64,000 bases of DNA from Ceratopteris richardii (lineage: Eukaryota > Streptophyta > Polypodiopsida > Polypodiales > Pteridaceae). Each line of letters starts with the position of its first letter. Positions within the stretch are counted from its first letter, which is position 1. Of the stretch, positions 24,193-36,570 are shown one piece after another. The notes under the pieces are model-generated. The model was not told the origin of the DNA and ran no database searches. It saw only the letters and a program-made list of their open reading frames with translations. Where the stretch lies: assembly GCA_020310875.1 (NCBI GenBank), contig CM035414.1, positions 193,853,153 to 193,917,152 of the forward strand, read 5' to 3'. The translations under genes and the position numbers were made by a program.

Positions 24193-24746
24193 TGTTGGAG
24201 TTAGAGCATGCACACACATACACACACATGCACACACATGGCAAGACAAAGAGATGGAGGAATGGAATCCTTAATTAGCCAAAAACAAGATTACAAGCTC
24301 TATGCTCACTTCGATTCCCGATTTGCTAATCCCAAAAATGAGTTCTCTAGATCCTTTTATAGTTTTTGACTAGTTTTGGCCTTGTCCATTCCTTATGTTT
24401 GACCTAGTTAAAAAATAGGTTCCTAGGCTAATTTGGGGGCTCAAACAAGCTCTAAAAAATATGAAAATTGGTACGTACTTAGATCTAATACTCCTCAAGC
24501 TTGAGGAATCCTATGCTTGCACAAAATGGAGTAAGAACTGTCAAAAAACAATTTTACAATGGGGTTTAGTGATTAAAATCACTGTGGAAAAAGATTCATC
24601 CTTTGAAAAATTATATAGGCCTCATTGCTAGGCCTTTGTTGACTGCTCTGCCTACTTAGTCCCGCTTGAATCTCCCTCTGTTATGATTCTCTATGAAGAC
24701 TCCTTATCTTCTAATGCCACCTTGACTGCCCTGGCTGCTACCAACA
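24193..24746 (-). repeat. 5' LTR of C1 (LTR B)
   Basis: A 554-bp LTR from TGTTGGTAGC to CTCCAACA, with a TATAAAA box (24355-24361), the palindromes at 24568-24583 and 24492-24507, and a GT-rich tract near its end. Although it belongs to a copia element, the ~350 bp from the first palindrome through the TATA box to the GT tract align with gypsy LTRs A and C. Its first ~160 bp and its last bases differ from them. Confidence 0.85.
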
Positions 24747-24814
24747 CAGTGCTTTGGTGGGACACTTGTTAAGTACATATGTTGTACACATGATAGCCTC
24801 AAGCTAGAAGCTAT
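24747..24814 (-). mobile_element. Copia integrase scrap
   Basis: About 65 bp match the C1 and C2 region around 21750-21815 and 29690-29755 (GCTTTGGTGGGACACTTGTT and following). It is directly adjacent to LTR B on one side and to a microsatellite on the other, so C1 may have inserted into an older copia copy. Confidence 0.7.
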
Positions 24815-25458
<644 letters not shown>

Positions 25459-25577
25459 CTTTCAAAACATGGACTTCGTATTATGACTCCTTGATTGGAT
25501 TCAATACTCATGTTTAAAACGTGGTCCTGCATGTGGATATACACCGAAACATGCAAGACTTTTGCAGCAACAACTAT
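25459..25577 (+). repeat. Imperfect direct repeat, left of the LINE
   Basis: The block AAAACATGGACTTCGTATTA...TTTTGCAGCAACAA recurs in diverged form at about 27485-27673 on the other side of the LINE remnant. Shared segments include GATTGGATTSWRTACTCATG and GCATGTGGATATACA. The right copy carries about 60 extra bases. Function is unknown. Confidence 0.65.
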
Positions 25578-25689
25578 AACAACTTTTTGCTATTGTCCAA
25601 ATGGTGCTCATAATGTTTGTTGATTATACTAATGTCTTTATTCATAACGAGACAAAATTATATCTAGTTTTTGTTCATGCCTTGATATC

Positions 25690-27440
25690 TTTTGCTATGC
25701 CTCTGGCTCCAAAATTAACCACTCCGGAACTGCTTCTAGAGCCACCTCTCAATTGCCTCCCTACTTTATTCACACCCAAGGGTGCCCAAGAACTTGCGTC
25801 TGGCTAGGATTTTAGGTTCATGGGTGTTCCTTTGGGCTTCAAAGTTTCAATGAGCCAAAAATAGGACGTGGGTTTTAATAAGTTGGACTTAAAATAGAAG
25901 TACTAGAAAGATATGCAATTGAATGTCACTAGTAGAGCAATGGTGATTAACACTTTCCTCATTTCAATTATCATTTATTTTCTCTCATGTTGGGGGCCAA
26001 TTATGAGTTGATGAAAAAGAAAAGAATCTGTAGAATTCTTTTGTGGACAACAGACCCCAACTAGAGAGGAATACATGAAATCGAATGGGAAATTTGCACT
26101 TACCCTAAGGTGGCAGGTGGTGTTGGTATCCTGGATGTGGAAGATATGGCAAACAAACTCGCATCCAAATGGATGATAAGAGCTTGGATAAACAACAAGG
26201 AACATCATGTTTGGAGTTGATTTTTAGAAATAGAAATAACCTCATGTTTTTATGTCTCCAAGGTGGCAAGTTCTTAACCTTCTTACCCTATTGTTTCCCT
26301 CGATCTCGCTTACCCCTACAAGCTTTGCATTGGTTTCCTCCTTTTGGATGGCTTAGAATAAGATAAAGAAGCATTGTTCAATTAGCAATGATTGGAAGTG
26401 GGTGTTCAACATTAGGCAAAATAACTCTATCTATTTCCTAATAGATATGGCATCAAGGTAACTAAAAAGGAGAACCTCCAAGGAGCCAAAAAAATTTGGT
26501 CCAAAGGATTTCAATAATGGAAGGACCTGTGGTCCTAACCCAAAAGCAAATGGATAGGATTTGAGGACGTTGATAAGAGATACCAAGGCGACTATGAGGA
26601 TTGGTGCCTCTTGATACAAAGGATGAATGTTTGGTAGGACTTGAGTGTCACCTTCTTATTGGACAAGAAGCACCTAATCGAAAAGGTACTAATGGAAAAC
26701 CGCAATTGTATCAAAGATATCCCAAGAATCAAGAAGCCACAAGAATTTTTTCCAAGATCTCAACAAAAAGTGGTGCTTAAAGTGGACTTGTATTTGATGG
26801 AATTTCAAATTCAATGATCTTTGGCACCCTCTGATGGAATGCAAGTTGATCCTCCTATGGCAAATTCTCTCTGGGAAAATCAGGATCAACATGAAAGCTG
26901 TTATGGAGCTATGCCTTGGTGTAAAAGATACAATCAAGGTCAAGAAGACCTCACTCACCTCTTCTTCTCATGCCCTAGAAGTTCTACTCTTTGGAAGAGG
27001 TTCAAAGAGCATATTAAGTTTCATCGGCACATCGATTGGAAACACACCCTACTTGGAGAGGTGGTTGGCTACTCCTCAACCCTTTGGAACATGATAAGAA
27101 GTGAAGTGCTTTGGATGATTTAGAGAGTGCATTGCTCTAAAAACTTTGATAGTCCATGTCAAGAATATTCTATTGAGTCCGCCCTATAATTTCTAGCGAG
27201 AAAAACCAAAAACAATAAGAGCTTCTCCCCCTTCAAACACAGTAGATTCTTTGTTTTAGAGAACAACAAGCTCAAATGTAAATGGCTACCGCATGAAGGT
27301 GATTATGCCATCATTAAGCTTCTTAGTTCTTCTTAGGTGTTTCCCCTTGCAAAGGGAAATAAGTCCATTGGCGTTCTTTCTAGCTCCTTCTTTTCTCTTA
27401 TACTCTCTCCTTTATTAATATAATTGCAATTGGTATTTTA
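25690..27440 (+). pseudogene. LINE (L1-like) ORF2 C-terminal remnant
   Basis: Degenerate plus-strand coding in several frames. The RT connection region resembles F-K-x-M-G-V-P-L-G-F...V-I-N-T-F-L-I (about 25810-25980). A G-G-V-G-I-L-D-V-E-D-M motif (about 26112-26150) is followed by a zinc-finger-in-RT domain with L-T-H-L-F-F-S-C-P...L-W-K-R-F (about 26945-27005). This order is typical of plant non-LTR retrotransposons. The piece ends in AT-rich sequence with an A-run near 27440. It is truncated at the 5' side and full of stops. Confidence 0.8.
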
Positions 27441-27484
27441 AAACAAAAAATCCACCAATAAAAAGCATGACTTTTAACCTATGC

Positions 27485-27673
27485 TCATGTTGAAAACATG
27501 ATCTTCATATCATGAATTCCTGATTGGATATTGTACTCATGTTTAAAACATAGTCCTCATACTATTATCATGTATATGTTCTTGTGCCTCTGCCTAGAAC
27601 TTTCGGAACATGGCCTAGGTCTTGCATGTGGATATACATCGAACCTTACAAGAATTTTGCAGCAACAATAAAT
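27485..27673 (+). repeat. Imperfect direct repeat, right of the LINE
   Basis: Diverged second copy of 25459-25577, with an extra ~60 bp (TCATACTATTATCATG and following) in the middle. Far too long for a LINE target duplication, so it more likely reflects a duplicated older repeat. Confidence 0.6.
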
Positions 27674-27861
27674 AAGTATTTTCAACAAAGCACGATCAAG
27701 ACTATCACAACACGATCTTTGCAATACATTGTTTTCATATCTTATTAGTCTCGTACTTCTCAAGAAACTATACAAAGAGCAATATGAGTGAGAATAGCAT
27801 ATGCATGTATGCGTGTACCAATCTGGTTATGTTTCCCATACAAATGTCGAAGTCAAGAGAA
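27674..27861. other. Short spacer
   Basis: No feature seen. Copia C2 homology begins abruptly at about 27862. Confidence 0.4.
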
Positions 27862-29827
27862 GGTCCACACACTCAACAATTGTTGTGAAAGCTGCCCTAT
27901 ACTCAGCCTCATAACTGGAAGTGGCCACAATAGGCTGATTCTTGCTCAATTCTTGTTTCTCGACTAAGATATGCATGAGTTACCAAGCATGAAGCAAAAA
28001 CCACTGGTGGACACACGAGTGTCATAGCAACCAACCCAGTCAGAGTCAAAAAAAGCATGTAAATATGGAGGTAGTGATCCCCTCTTAGGATAAAACAATC
28101 CAAATAGCTGGGTACCACTCAAGCAACAAAAGATGCGCTTAACCGCCTACCAATGCTTGACACCTAGGTGATGCATAAACCTACTCATATGTGAGAAAAT
28201 ATCTTGCTGAGTAATGCATAAGTAAATCAAGCATCCAATAACCTGCTGATAGAGAACAACATCAAATGCATCTCCAACATCATAAAGACTCAATCGTAAA
28301 CATGTCTCCATAGGAGTGGCAATAGGTTTGTAGTCTTCAAGGCCAAAACACTACAATAATGTGTCAATATATTTCGTTTGCACAAAGCTATTCTGCCATC
28401 AACTTGCATAAATTGAATGCCCAAATAATGATGCAAATGCCCCAAATCTATGACATCTCAAATGAGGCATGCAGATCAGCTTTAAAATCAACAAGATGCT
28501 TCTCATGAGGAGCAATGAGCAGCTGTCACCAACATACACAACAATGATCAGAAGCACATCATTTGCATGCTTAACATATAAGGTGCTCTCATTTGGACTA
28601 TTCTCAAAACCATGTGCAATCAGATAGGCATGTATCTTTTCATACCAAGCATGTGGTACTTGCTTTAAGCCATATAATGCCGTCTTCAACTTGCACACTT
28701 TGTTTTCATGCCCTTTTTGCACAAAGCTATGGGGTTGAAAAACACACACTTCTTCATGCAAGACACCGTTCAAAAATGTAGTCTTAATGTTCAACTGATG
28801 TACATTCCAACCATGATGAGCTGCAAGTGCACAGATGCTACGAACAGTAGTCATTCGGCATGTGGGAACAAAGGTCTCATCAAAATCAATGCATCTTTCT
28901 TGAGCATAACCCTTTGCAACAAGCCTAGTCTTATACCTGTCAATTGTTCCATCAAGCTTACACTTTAGCTTATATGCCCACTTAGTGCCAATGGCCTTCT
29001 TGCCAAGAGGCAAGTCATGTAAAGACCAGGTATCATTCTTCATTATAGCATCATATTCAGATTACATAGCAGCCATCCAATTTTCTCATCACAGAGACTA
29101 GAGGCAGCCATAGCATAGCAATCTGATGCAAAGAAGCAGTATGAGAGCCAGAATGAGTACGATATGATAAAGATGCATCTAATTTGCTATCATGCAAAGT
29201 CTACACCAACCATTTTGGCATAATTTTTGCCTCTTCAATATCAACTCTCTCATAAACAAGGGCATCATGTAAATTTGCATAAAAAATGGAATGATATGCA
29301 TCATCGCATGAAACTTGTAAAGGCTGAGAAGTTGCCTCATTAGGACCAACAATAGAGTATCCACCTATAAAAAGAGGTAGTAAAATGTCATACATGTCTT
29401 TGGAGCTAATTGATGTCTCCTTAGTACATGAAAGCAATGGCTCAATAGCATCTTCCACAAAAACAACATTACGGCTAGCCAAAGTGCGTTTAGTCTGTGG
29501 ATGATATAGACGATAGCCTTTACTTTTAGAACTACACCCAACAAAAATAGATTTCACTGCTTTATCATCCAATTTCTTGCATTGTTGTTCAAGCACTAAT
29601 GCATTATGCGAGACAACCAAAAACACGCAGGTGAGCAATAGATGGCTTATGACCATGCCAAGCCTCATATGGAGTGATAGACAACAAGGCTTTAGTGGGA
29701 CACCTGTTAAGTACATATATTGCACACATAATAGCCTCAAGCTAGAAACTATGTGGTAAAGCGTGACTCTTGACCATATACCTCGCCATCTCCATGAGTG
29801 ACATGTTCTTCCATTCAGGAACTCCAT
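27862..29827 (-). pseudogene. C2 integrase end, reverse transcriptase and RNase H
   Basis: RT runs from W-A-Y-K-L-K-C to V-C-K-L-K-T-A-L-Y-G-L-K-Q and V-V-Y-V (28399-29043). It reads out of frame at the expected Y-V-D-D, where bases are inserted near 28530. RNase H coding (27909-28118 region) is shifted. The integrase C-terminal region (29201-29827) includes F-V-G-C-S-S-K-S-K-G-Y. Inactive. Confidence 0.8.
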
Positions 29828-29874
29828 TCTGTTGAGGTGTATATGGCACTGTACACTGATGTTTTATCCCACAT

Positions 29875-30730
29875 TTAGTCAAAATGCATTAAAGTCAGAA
29901 GACATATATTCCTCCCTCGATCAAAACAAAGTGTACCCATTTTACATGGTGAGAGATTTTTAGCCAAAACCAGAAATTTTTTAAAGTACATAAACACTTC
30001 AAACTTTGCTTTCAATGGATATACCCATGCATGCCTAGAAAAATCATCAATGAAAGTCACGAAGTAAAGATAGTTTCCAAAAGAGGGTATCTGCATAGAA
30101 CCACAGACATCACTGTGAACAACCTGCAATTTTTGAGTAGCTTGAATCAAACCATCTTTTGGGAATGAGTAACACTGCATTTTGCCCAAAATACAGCCTT
30201 CACATACATGTTTACTAGGTGCCTCAAGTTTAGACAAAGAGGACACCATTTCAGATTTTTGCAGGTGTGGCAAACTAGCAAATTTCAGATGACCAAAGCG
30301 TGCATGCCAAAGCTTTGCATCTGACATAGCCTGAGAATCGTGTACTACACATGCATTCTATGAGCTTATACAACCCATGACATAAAATGCCAGAAGCAAT
30401 AATGACATCGCCATTTGACAGATCATGAATTATACATGTGTCATAAACAAATTTCACAACCAAGCCAATCTTGCCTAAAGCTGAAATTGATAATAGATTC
30501 TTCTTGATCCTTGACACAACTAAAGAATCCGACAATGTAAAAGAACTATCATTAGTAGTAGTAAGAATGATCTTACCAACTCCCATGACAGGATAAGAGG
30601 AGTTCTTGGTGCTTGTGATAGTATTCCCTATAGGGGTAGGCTCGAGTGAAGTGAAGAAATTGCACTGCGAGGTAATATGTTTGGTTGCCCCAGTATCAAG
30701 GTACCAAACATATGAGTCTACTGCAGACAT
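29875..30730 (-). pseudogene. C2 protease and integrase
   Basis: Protease active-site region Y-L-D-T-G-A-T-K-H-I near 30700, then W-H-A-R-F-G-H near 30310 and integrase H-S-D-V-C-G-S-M near 30130. A small deletion near 30355 relative to C1 shifts the frame between protease and integrase. Confidence 0.8.
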
Positions 30731-30754
30731 ACACTATTCATGAGAAGATGGGTC

Positions 30755-31245
30755 CTAAATGCAAATAGTAGTAAACGCGCATTCTTCATTCTGCACAAGA
30801 TTAGCAAAATTTGTTTTTGGTATAGAGGCCTGTGCAACAACCATTCCACCCTCTTTCTTCTTTGCCTCTTTTGCAGCTAGTTTTGGACAAATCTTTATGA
30901 CATGATCATTTGCTTTACAATATTTGCAAAACAATTTCTGCTTTTGTGTTTTCTTCTCATCTCTGTCATCCTTCTTTGATTGTGGAGAATTGATAGATTT
31001 CTGCTTACTAGTAGAAGAACTCCATTTACATTTGCCCTTCTGATTAGCCAAGAAAGCTTGATCTGCAACACGCATAATGGACCTGTTCTGCCTAGATTGA
31101 TCTTTCTGCAAAACTTTGATATGAATCGGGAAGACCATTCAAAACAGTCTACACAAGAGAACTCTCAAGCAAGACTTCATAAGCAAAAATCAACTGTTCC
31201 TTCAAATCTCTGATCTTTTTCAAAGAACTATCCATGGAATCTATG
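30755..31245 (-). pseudogene. gag: C2 gag C-terminal part
   Basis: Contains the zinc knuckle C-K-Y-C-K-A-N-D-H-V-I-K-I-C (intact C-x2-C-x4-H-x4-C) near 30890-30930 and lysine-rich flanks. Upstream gag continues for about 100 bp with a deletion, then the sequence switches to C3. Confidence 0.75.
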
Positions 31246-32040
31246 GATTGTACATTTGTCATTAAAAAATTGACAACCAAGCCAATCTTTCATAATGCCA
31301 AAACTGACAACAAATTTTTCTTAATTTTTGGTACAAAAAAAGCATCTCACAATCTAAAAGAACTACTGCCATCAGTAGTCAGAATGATCTTACCAACTCC
31401 TATTACATGATAAGAGGAGTTGTTGGTGCATGTGACTATATTCTCTATAGGGGCAAGCTCAAGTGAACTGAAGAAATTGCACTGCAAGGTAATATGTTTG
31501 GTTGCCCCACTATCAAAGTACTAAAACATTTGAGTCTACCATAGACATACGTTGCTCATGAGAAGATGGGTCAAAACTGCAAACAATACTAAACACCCAT
31601 TCTTCATTCTGCATAAGATTAGCAGACTCTATTTTAGGTGTAGAAGCCTCTGCAACCACCATTTCAGCCCCTCTTTCTTCTTTGCCTCTTTCGCAGCTAG
31701 TTTTGGACAACTCTTTATGACATGATCATTTACTTTACAGTACTTGCAAAACAATTTCTGCTTTTTTCATTTCTTCTCATCTTTGTCTTCCTTCTTTGAC
31801 TGTGTAGCATTAGCAGATTTCTGCTTGCTAGTAGATGAGCTCCAATTTACCTTTCCCTTGTGACTAGCTAAGAATGCATGATCGACCTATTCTATCTAGA
31901 CTAATCTTCCTTCAATAAAATAGAGGCTAACTCCTTGAATGTCAAGGCATTTGGATTTCCTTTCATCATCAACCAAAGAGTAGAAGCAAAACTCTAATAT
32001 GAATCTAGAAGACCATTAAGAATAGTCTGCACAAGTGAAC
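31246..32040 (-). mobile_element. Copia fragment C3
   Basis: A second partial copy of the same family joined directly to C2. Going up in coordinates it shows the region after protease (31250-31500), protease and gag knuckle (31500-31770), and more gag (to ~32040). It therefore repeats the part of the element already present in C2. Stops and frameshifts throughout. Confidence 0.75.
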
Positions 32041-33106
32041 TCTTATAAAGCTTGGACTGATTTGATTAAAAGTGTGTGAGTAGGTCATGCAGAGAGATAT
32101 AACTTTACAAAAGGGTGCAAAATGTGGTATGAAGCAAAAAGATGCCAAAAAGTTGAAAAGCCGCAGAGTTGTGTGCAAGTCTAGTTGATTCATTCTTGAC
32201 ATCAAGTCATACTTCTAGATATAACTTGAGTTCTAGAGGTCAGATTGATATGAATCAAATTGTTGTGCATAGTGTGAAAAAACACCTACAATTTTATAAA
32301 GGAGGACAGTTCAGATTCAAAAGTATAGGCTGCCAAAAATACAAAATACAAAGTAAAAATTCTACAAATGGAGATGAAAATGACAGTAGATGCTTGTTTT
32401 GCTTGTATCTTGAGCTACACACCTCTAATTGAGGTGTTTTAAGTGTCACTTCATAAGCAAGAGAAGGTTCTTCAAATTAAATTTGTAATTCAGAGGTTAA
32501 TAGCCTAAAAACAATAAAATATAGAGTAGTAGATTTTCACCATAGAGATTTGCTTTGGAACTTCCGGTACCAAAAGCTCATAGTTTCGGAGCTTGAAGGC
32601 ATTGACTATGTATGGTATGTGTGGATGCTCCTCCATATGAGAGTAGAATGGATTATGTCAAGTTTTGAGCATAAAGTTGCATTGTGGTGTTGTGTTCAAT
32701 TTATGCAATTTCATCTTTGATTTGAAATCGTGGTTTTGTTAGTGCAAGTATACTAGCATTGTCATCATATTTTGTTGATGCCACTTAGATATAACTTTAT
32801 TTGTGTATCCCACACAATTTTATGATAGATTGATTGGATCCTTAGTTGATTCTTGTATTCTTGTTTTTTTTTTGCAGGTAGATGATCCAAGTTGGAGCCT
32901 TAGTTGCACACCCATTTGTCAACTTGATGGGTTATTCTATTAGCATATGATCACTAATTCGATATTTTATTTGCTATTCTAGTTCTTGGCATAGCTTGAG
33001 TTATGGCCAAAATGCCAAGGTCCTACGAAGAAGATGTTGACTTGCACATTCACCTCTTGTATCCTAATCTTCCATTGAAGCTCCTTGTACACATATCCTT
33101 CAATAA
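32041..33106. other. Spacer without recognisable gene
   Basis: AT-rich, no credible coding frame. A poly-T run followed by GCAGG lies near 32865-32880. The part next to 33106 may be the leader of the element whose PBS lies at 33107-33118. Confidence 0.4.
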
Positions 33107-33118
33107 GCTCTGATACCA
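33107..33118 (-). other. Primer binding site, tRNA-Met type
   Basis: On the minus strand TGGTATCAGAGC is a perfect match to the usual copia-type site complementary to initiator tRNA-Met. It lies one base after a CA that could end an LTR. Confidence 0.7.
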
Positions 33119-33119
33119 A

Positions 33120-33437
33120 TGAAGGACTTTCATGGAGTGAATAAGAAGAGCAAGAAGGAGATGGAGGGAGAAAGACGAGAGGAGAGATGTGCACACGTGT
33201 ATGGGAGCCTCAAACCCCATATAATGATCTTCTTGAGGCAATGCTCTATAAAAGACATATGTATATGAATATAGGGTTAATATTACATGACCGTTACATC
33301 CCCAATAGATCTCAAGTTTATTAATTTGTTTATCCGTTATCCTTACGTTGATTCTTTCTCTTGAATGGTCCTTTTATCTCAATCATTTGTTCTTGGTTTA
33401 CCTGTTTATTTGGTCTTGTCTTTCTATCATGTCATCA
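33120..33437 (-). repeat. Candidate copia LTR
   Basis: The sequence before the PBS on the minus strand (about 318 bp, TGATGACATG to CCTTCA) has an LTR-like size, TG/CA ends and TATA-like elements near 33215-33250. No second copy is present, so the start is a guess. It would be the 5' LTR of a copia-type element whose body has been lost. Confidence 0.4.
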
Positions 33438-33836
33438 GGAAGAACTTGAGTGTCTAAAAATTAGTCTTTCTTAGTGTGTTTAAGTTCTTTTTCCTTTATG
33501 TTTCAAAATTTCACAATGTGGTTTACCAATCTTGAACGTTATGTTTGTTAATGTATCTTGAACTTTGAGCTTTCTATCGTCAGCTTGAATTCTAACCCTT
33601 AGGCTATGTGCTTAGCCTAGGCTAAAATTAATCAAGAAGGCTTAATGTTTTTTGACCTTATAGAAAGTGCTTTGCGGTGTGTTCACACGCTCAAGATGTC
33701 ATCCTAAGTTGGGTTCAATTCACAAGCACAATAATGCTAAACCCTAGACTCACTTAGAGCCCCTTAACAATAAGCTAAGTCCTAAAAAATCCAGAGAAAA
33801 GTATTAATTTGGACCCCAAAAATCAACATTTTAAAG
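33438..33836. other. Flank left of the TIR element
   Basis: No gene seen. The last bases before the inverted repeat are TTTTAAAG. Confidence 0.4.
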
Positions 33837-33871
33837 CATTAGGGCAAAAAACAACCCAAAAAGGGCCGTTT
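33837..33871 (+). repeat. Left terminal inverted repeat
   Basis: Begins CATTAGGGC and continues with A- and G-rich blocks. It matches the reverse complement of 44117-44151 at 27 of 35 positions, and 7 of the 8 mismatches are transitions. Confidence 0.65.
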
Positions 33872-34381
33872 AAGGATTTCAATTAGTTGTGCTTAATCGG
33901 GATTAAAGTTGTCAAATCTTTTAAGAAATTCTGTGTAAGTTCATTTAAAACGTATCTTATGCAAATTTTGAAGAGAGAGAAACTCATATGATAATCATGA
34001 AAAGTTTGTGTGATATCTTATGCCTCGAAGTTTGTGCTCATCGGGCGCTGATCAAAATTCGAATTTTCCTCTTGTTCACGAACCTATATAATGTGTGCTG
34101 ATGACATTTTGCGCTTTTTTACTCTACTTTTCATAGCAGGCTTGTTTCTCTCTTTCACGTTATTTTAGACACTTGGTGGTCACTTTTCATAGCAGACCAT
34201 TGAGAACCTTAACCCAAATACTCTCGCTGAATTTCAAACAATTGAAATCATTGTGAAAAGTTCCATATCAACATTGCAGTTAGTCATAAGTATGCGACGA
34301 TAAGAAAAGTATTCCAAAGGGCTCTTCATCCTCCTTAGTGGATGGATTGCGAAAGGAAGGCAAGAAACATATCGACATATG

Positions 34382-36570
34382 AATAGATGGATCTGTTTAT
34401 CCAATTAATCCACAATCTGGAAGATATCCACTTTTCATAATCGTCATGATCTGATTAGATTTGTAGGAGATGGTGAGGATGGTTTACGAGGCTATTGTTC
34501 AAGGCTCTGGGATATTTCAAGGAATTATGTACAATACATAAACTATCTACAAAACACACTAGATGAGAAGGATTTACATATGAGGGAGCTAGAAAGCAAA
34601 TTATCCACTTTATCTTCTCAGTTTGAGTCCTTTAAAAAAATGAAAGAAACTCCTATGGGTTTGAGAATGCGGTCAAAATGAGTAAAACCTTTTTTAGATT
34701 TGACTGAAAAATTTGGCCAGAAAAAGAAAAGAATGAAAATTGTAAGAGATCATGTGGCAAATGTGCTAGGTTTCAATATGTTGAGTAGTTGTGAGTGCGT
34801 ACATTTCTGTAATGAAATTATGAGTCAAAATGATGTTTTAAGACTATTGAAGCTGAATGAAAATACATGCTTGAAATGCTTTGTTTTCCAAAAACTCATG
34901 ACAGAAATGAATTTGTTACTAGAACCATCTCAAATTCAGAAGATTTTTTATAGCGTCGGAGTGAGTAGGAACTGTTACAGAGCAATCTCAAAATTTTGGT
35001 TTGAATTTTTAAAATTTAACAAAGTTAAAAGTTTTGGGTTGCCTAGACCCCATCATATAGGAAAGTTTCGGCTCTGCTAGAATAAAAAGATCACATCAGT
35101 ATTTGGTGAATATAAACATATTCACGGTAACATGCCTTACGAAGTAGGAAAACAAAAGTTACATTTCACTTACAATGCATTTAACAATGTATGGATAGAT
35201 ATTATAAAACTTCAAACATACATGGTTCAGTTCTATAATATAAAAGAACATGAATGTTCTGTTCTGTTGAAATTTGTAATCAAACTTGATGAATCTGAGC
35301 TTTAAAAACATCAAAAGATGGAGAGAATAAGTATTGCACTGATGAACAAAGCTTTGGACTATAGCCTTGGGAAATTGGATACACCGTCTCTCAAAGTACA
35401 ATCAGAAATGGAGTTATGGTGGGTTGGCTGTGCTCAAGTTCCATCTGAGAGCCATAAAACACTTAAATAGTTATTCTCATAGACAAACATTCCAAATGTT
35501 ATCCAAAGGCATCATGCAGGAGAATTGTTGAATGTCAAAGACTATGGGAACTTTCAAGTTGAGTGGCATTTGAGTGGAGACCTAAAGATGCTCAAATGCA
35601 TGTTTGGTATAAGTGGGGGAGCAAATTCTAAGTACCCTTGCTTGTACTGCATGCAAAGCCCAGGCACAAATGGATGGATTGCTAGAGCTGAGGCTGAAGA
35701 GGCTCCTTCCAGACAAAATGTTATTCTTCATAACTACTCATCTTCTTCAATGATTTGGGATCCCATACTTCCAATAGCATTGACAAATGTACACATATGT
35801 ACACTACATGCAAAGTTGAGAATCATTGACAAGTTGGTCCATCTTCACTTGGATTATGTATATTCTATCAAGCCTACAACTCTTGCAGATGAGTGCATAA
35901 AAAAATGTCAATGTCTTCTTTCAGAAATGGGATTTCATGGTGGTGATGTTCATATAAGAAAAGATCCAAAGCTTTCACAAAATACAGGTGATGTACTATA
36001 GGATGTCTCAATGGGAGGTGCAAAAGCAAGGAGATTCTTCAACAACCATGATGACAAGCAACTAAATGCCATGTGGAATTGTTGGAAAAAAATTTGTGAG
36101 GTCACGACTAATGTAAAAAGCAAACCAAAAATAGCAAAAAAGAGAATGGAGGTGTGGGTCAAACTAGATATTTTTTTAAGATCATGAGGCAGTAGGTAAC
36201 ACCAAAAAGTTATGTGACAGATTTCAGAAAGGCGACCACAGAGCTTATAGAAACCATCATAGAGGCATGGGGTGCCAAAGACATAACATACTACTTGGTG
36301 AGTTCCAAAGATATTTTATTCTATTTATTTATTTTTAATTGAAATAAAGATCTCATGGGATTCTTCTGCTCTTCTAGCATATTCTTCTTGTGCATGGTGC
36401 ATTCTTTGCAGAAAAAGAACCACTTGCCATATGGAACACCCAAGGCATGTAAAAATCTCATTATCAAGCAAGGACAAGCTTCTTTAGGTGCACAAGGAAA
36501 GGAGGAGGAGTAACAAAGAGCAATGCCTTCAGAGAGCTTTTTGATTGGTTCTTTAGAAGACAATTACAAA
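34382..36570 (+). pseudogene. Transposase-like protein with RNase-H-fold-like D...D-CxxC arrangement
   Basis: One frame runs from ~34382 to ~36190 with stops at 34679, 35078, 35303, 35468, 35480 and 35999, then continues in other frames to ~36570 after an intron-like gap (~36303-36410). Order: short coiled coil (~34530-34640), a conserved-looking mid region, V-I-K-L-D-E-S (Asp codon 35288), W-W-V-G-C-A-Q-V-P-S-E-S-H-K, then W-H-L-S-G-D-L-K (Asp codon 35579), Y-P-C-L-Y-C 20 residues later, G-G-A-K-A-R-R-F-F, and near the end G-G-G-V-T-K-S-N-A-F-R-E-L. In RAG1 the second catalytic Asp and the CxxC of its zinc site are 19 residues apart, so the layout is similar. Family membership is inferred, not shown. 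Presumed role: mobilising the enclosing element. Confidence 0.55.

Larger units (their letters stand above)
19554..24746 (-). mobile_element. Copia element C1
   Basis: Ty1/copia element on the minus strand with 5' LTR, PBS, gag, protease, integrase, RT and RNase H, all with stops and frameshifts. Its 3' end reads CCAGGGGGAT then TGTTGATGTGCAGCC, a typical polypurine tract plus LTR start, but after about 25 bp the sequence becomes gypsy nucleocapsid. So at most a stub of the 3' LTR remains. The 5' LTR is homologous to the gypsy LTRs A and C. Confidence 0.85.
27862..31245 (-). mobile_element. Copia element C2, both ends truncated
   Basis: Same family as C1, with all domains in the order gag, protease, integrase, RT, RNase H on the minus strand. 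It lacks LTRs: the RNase H end is cut at ~27862 and gag is cut at ~31245, where it is joined to another copia piece (C3). Confidence 0.85.

Noticed and set aside
36321..36563. Minus-strand 80-codon frame as a gene
   Set aside because: It is antisense to the C-terminal part of the transposase-like pseudogene and has no supporting features.
34382..36570. Naming the transposase-like gene a Transib/RAG1 homologue
   Set aside because: Only motif spacing supports this. The third catalytic Glu could not be placed, and the TIR start CATTAGG does not match the usual Transib end well.
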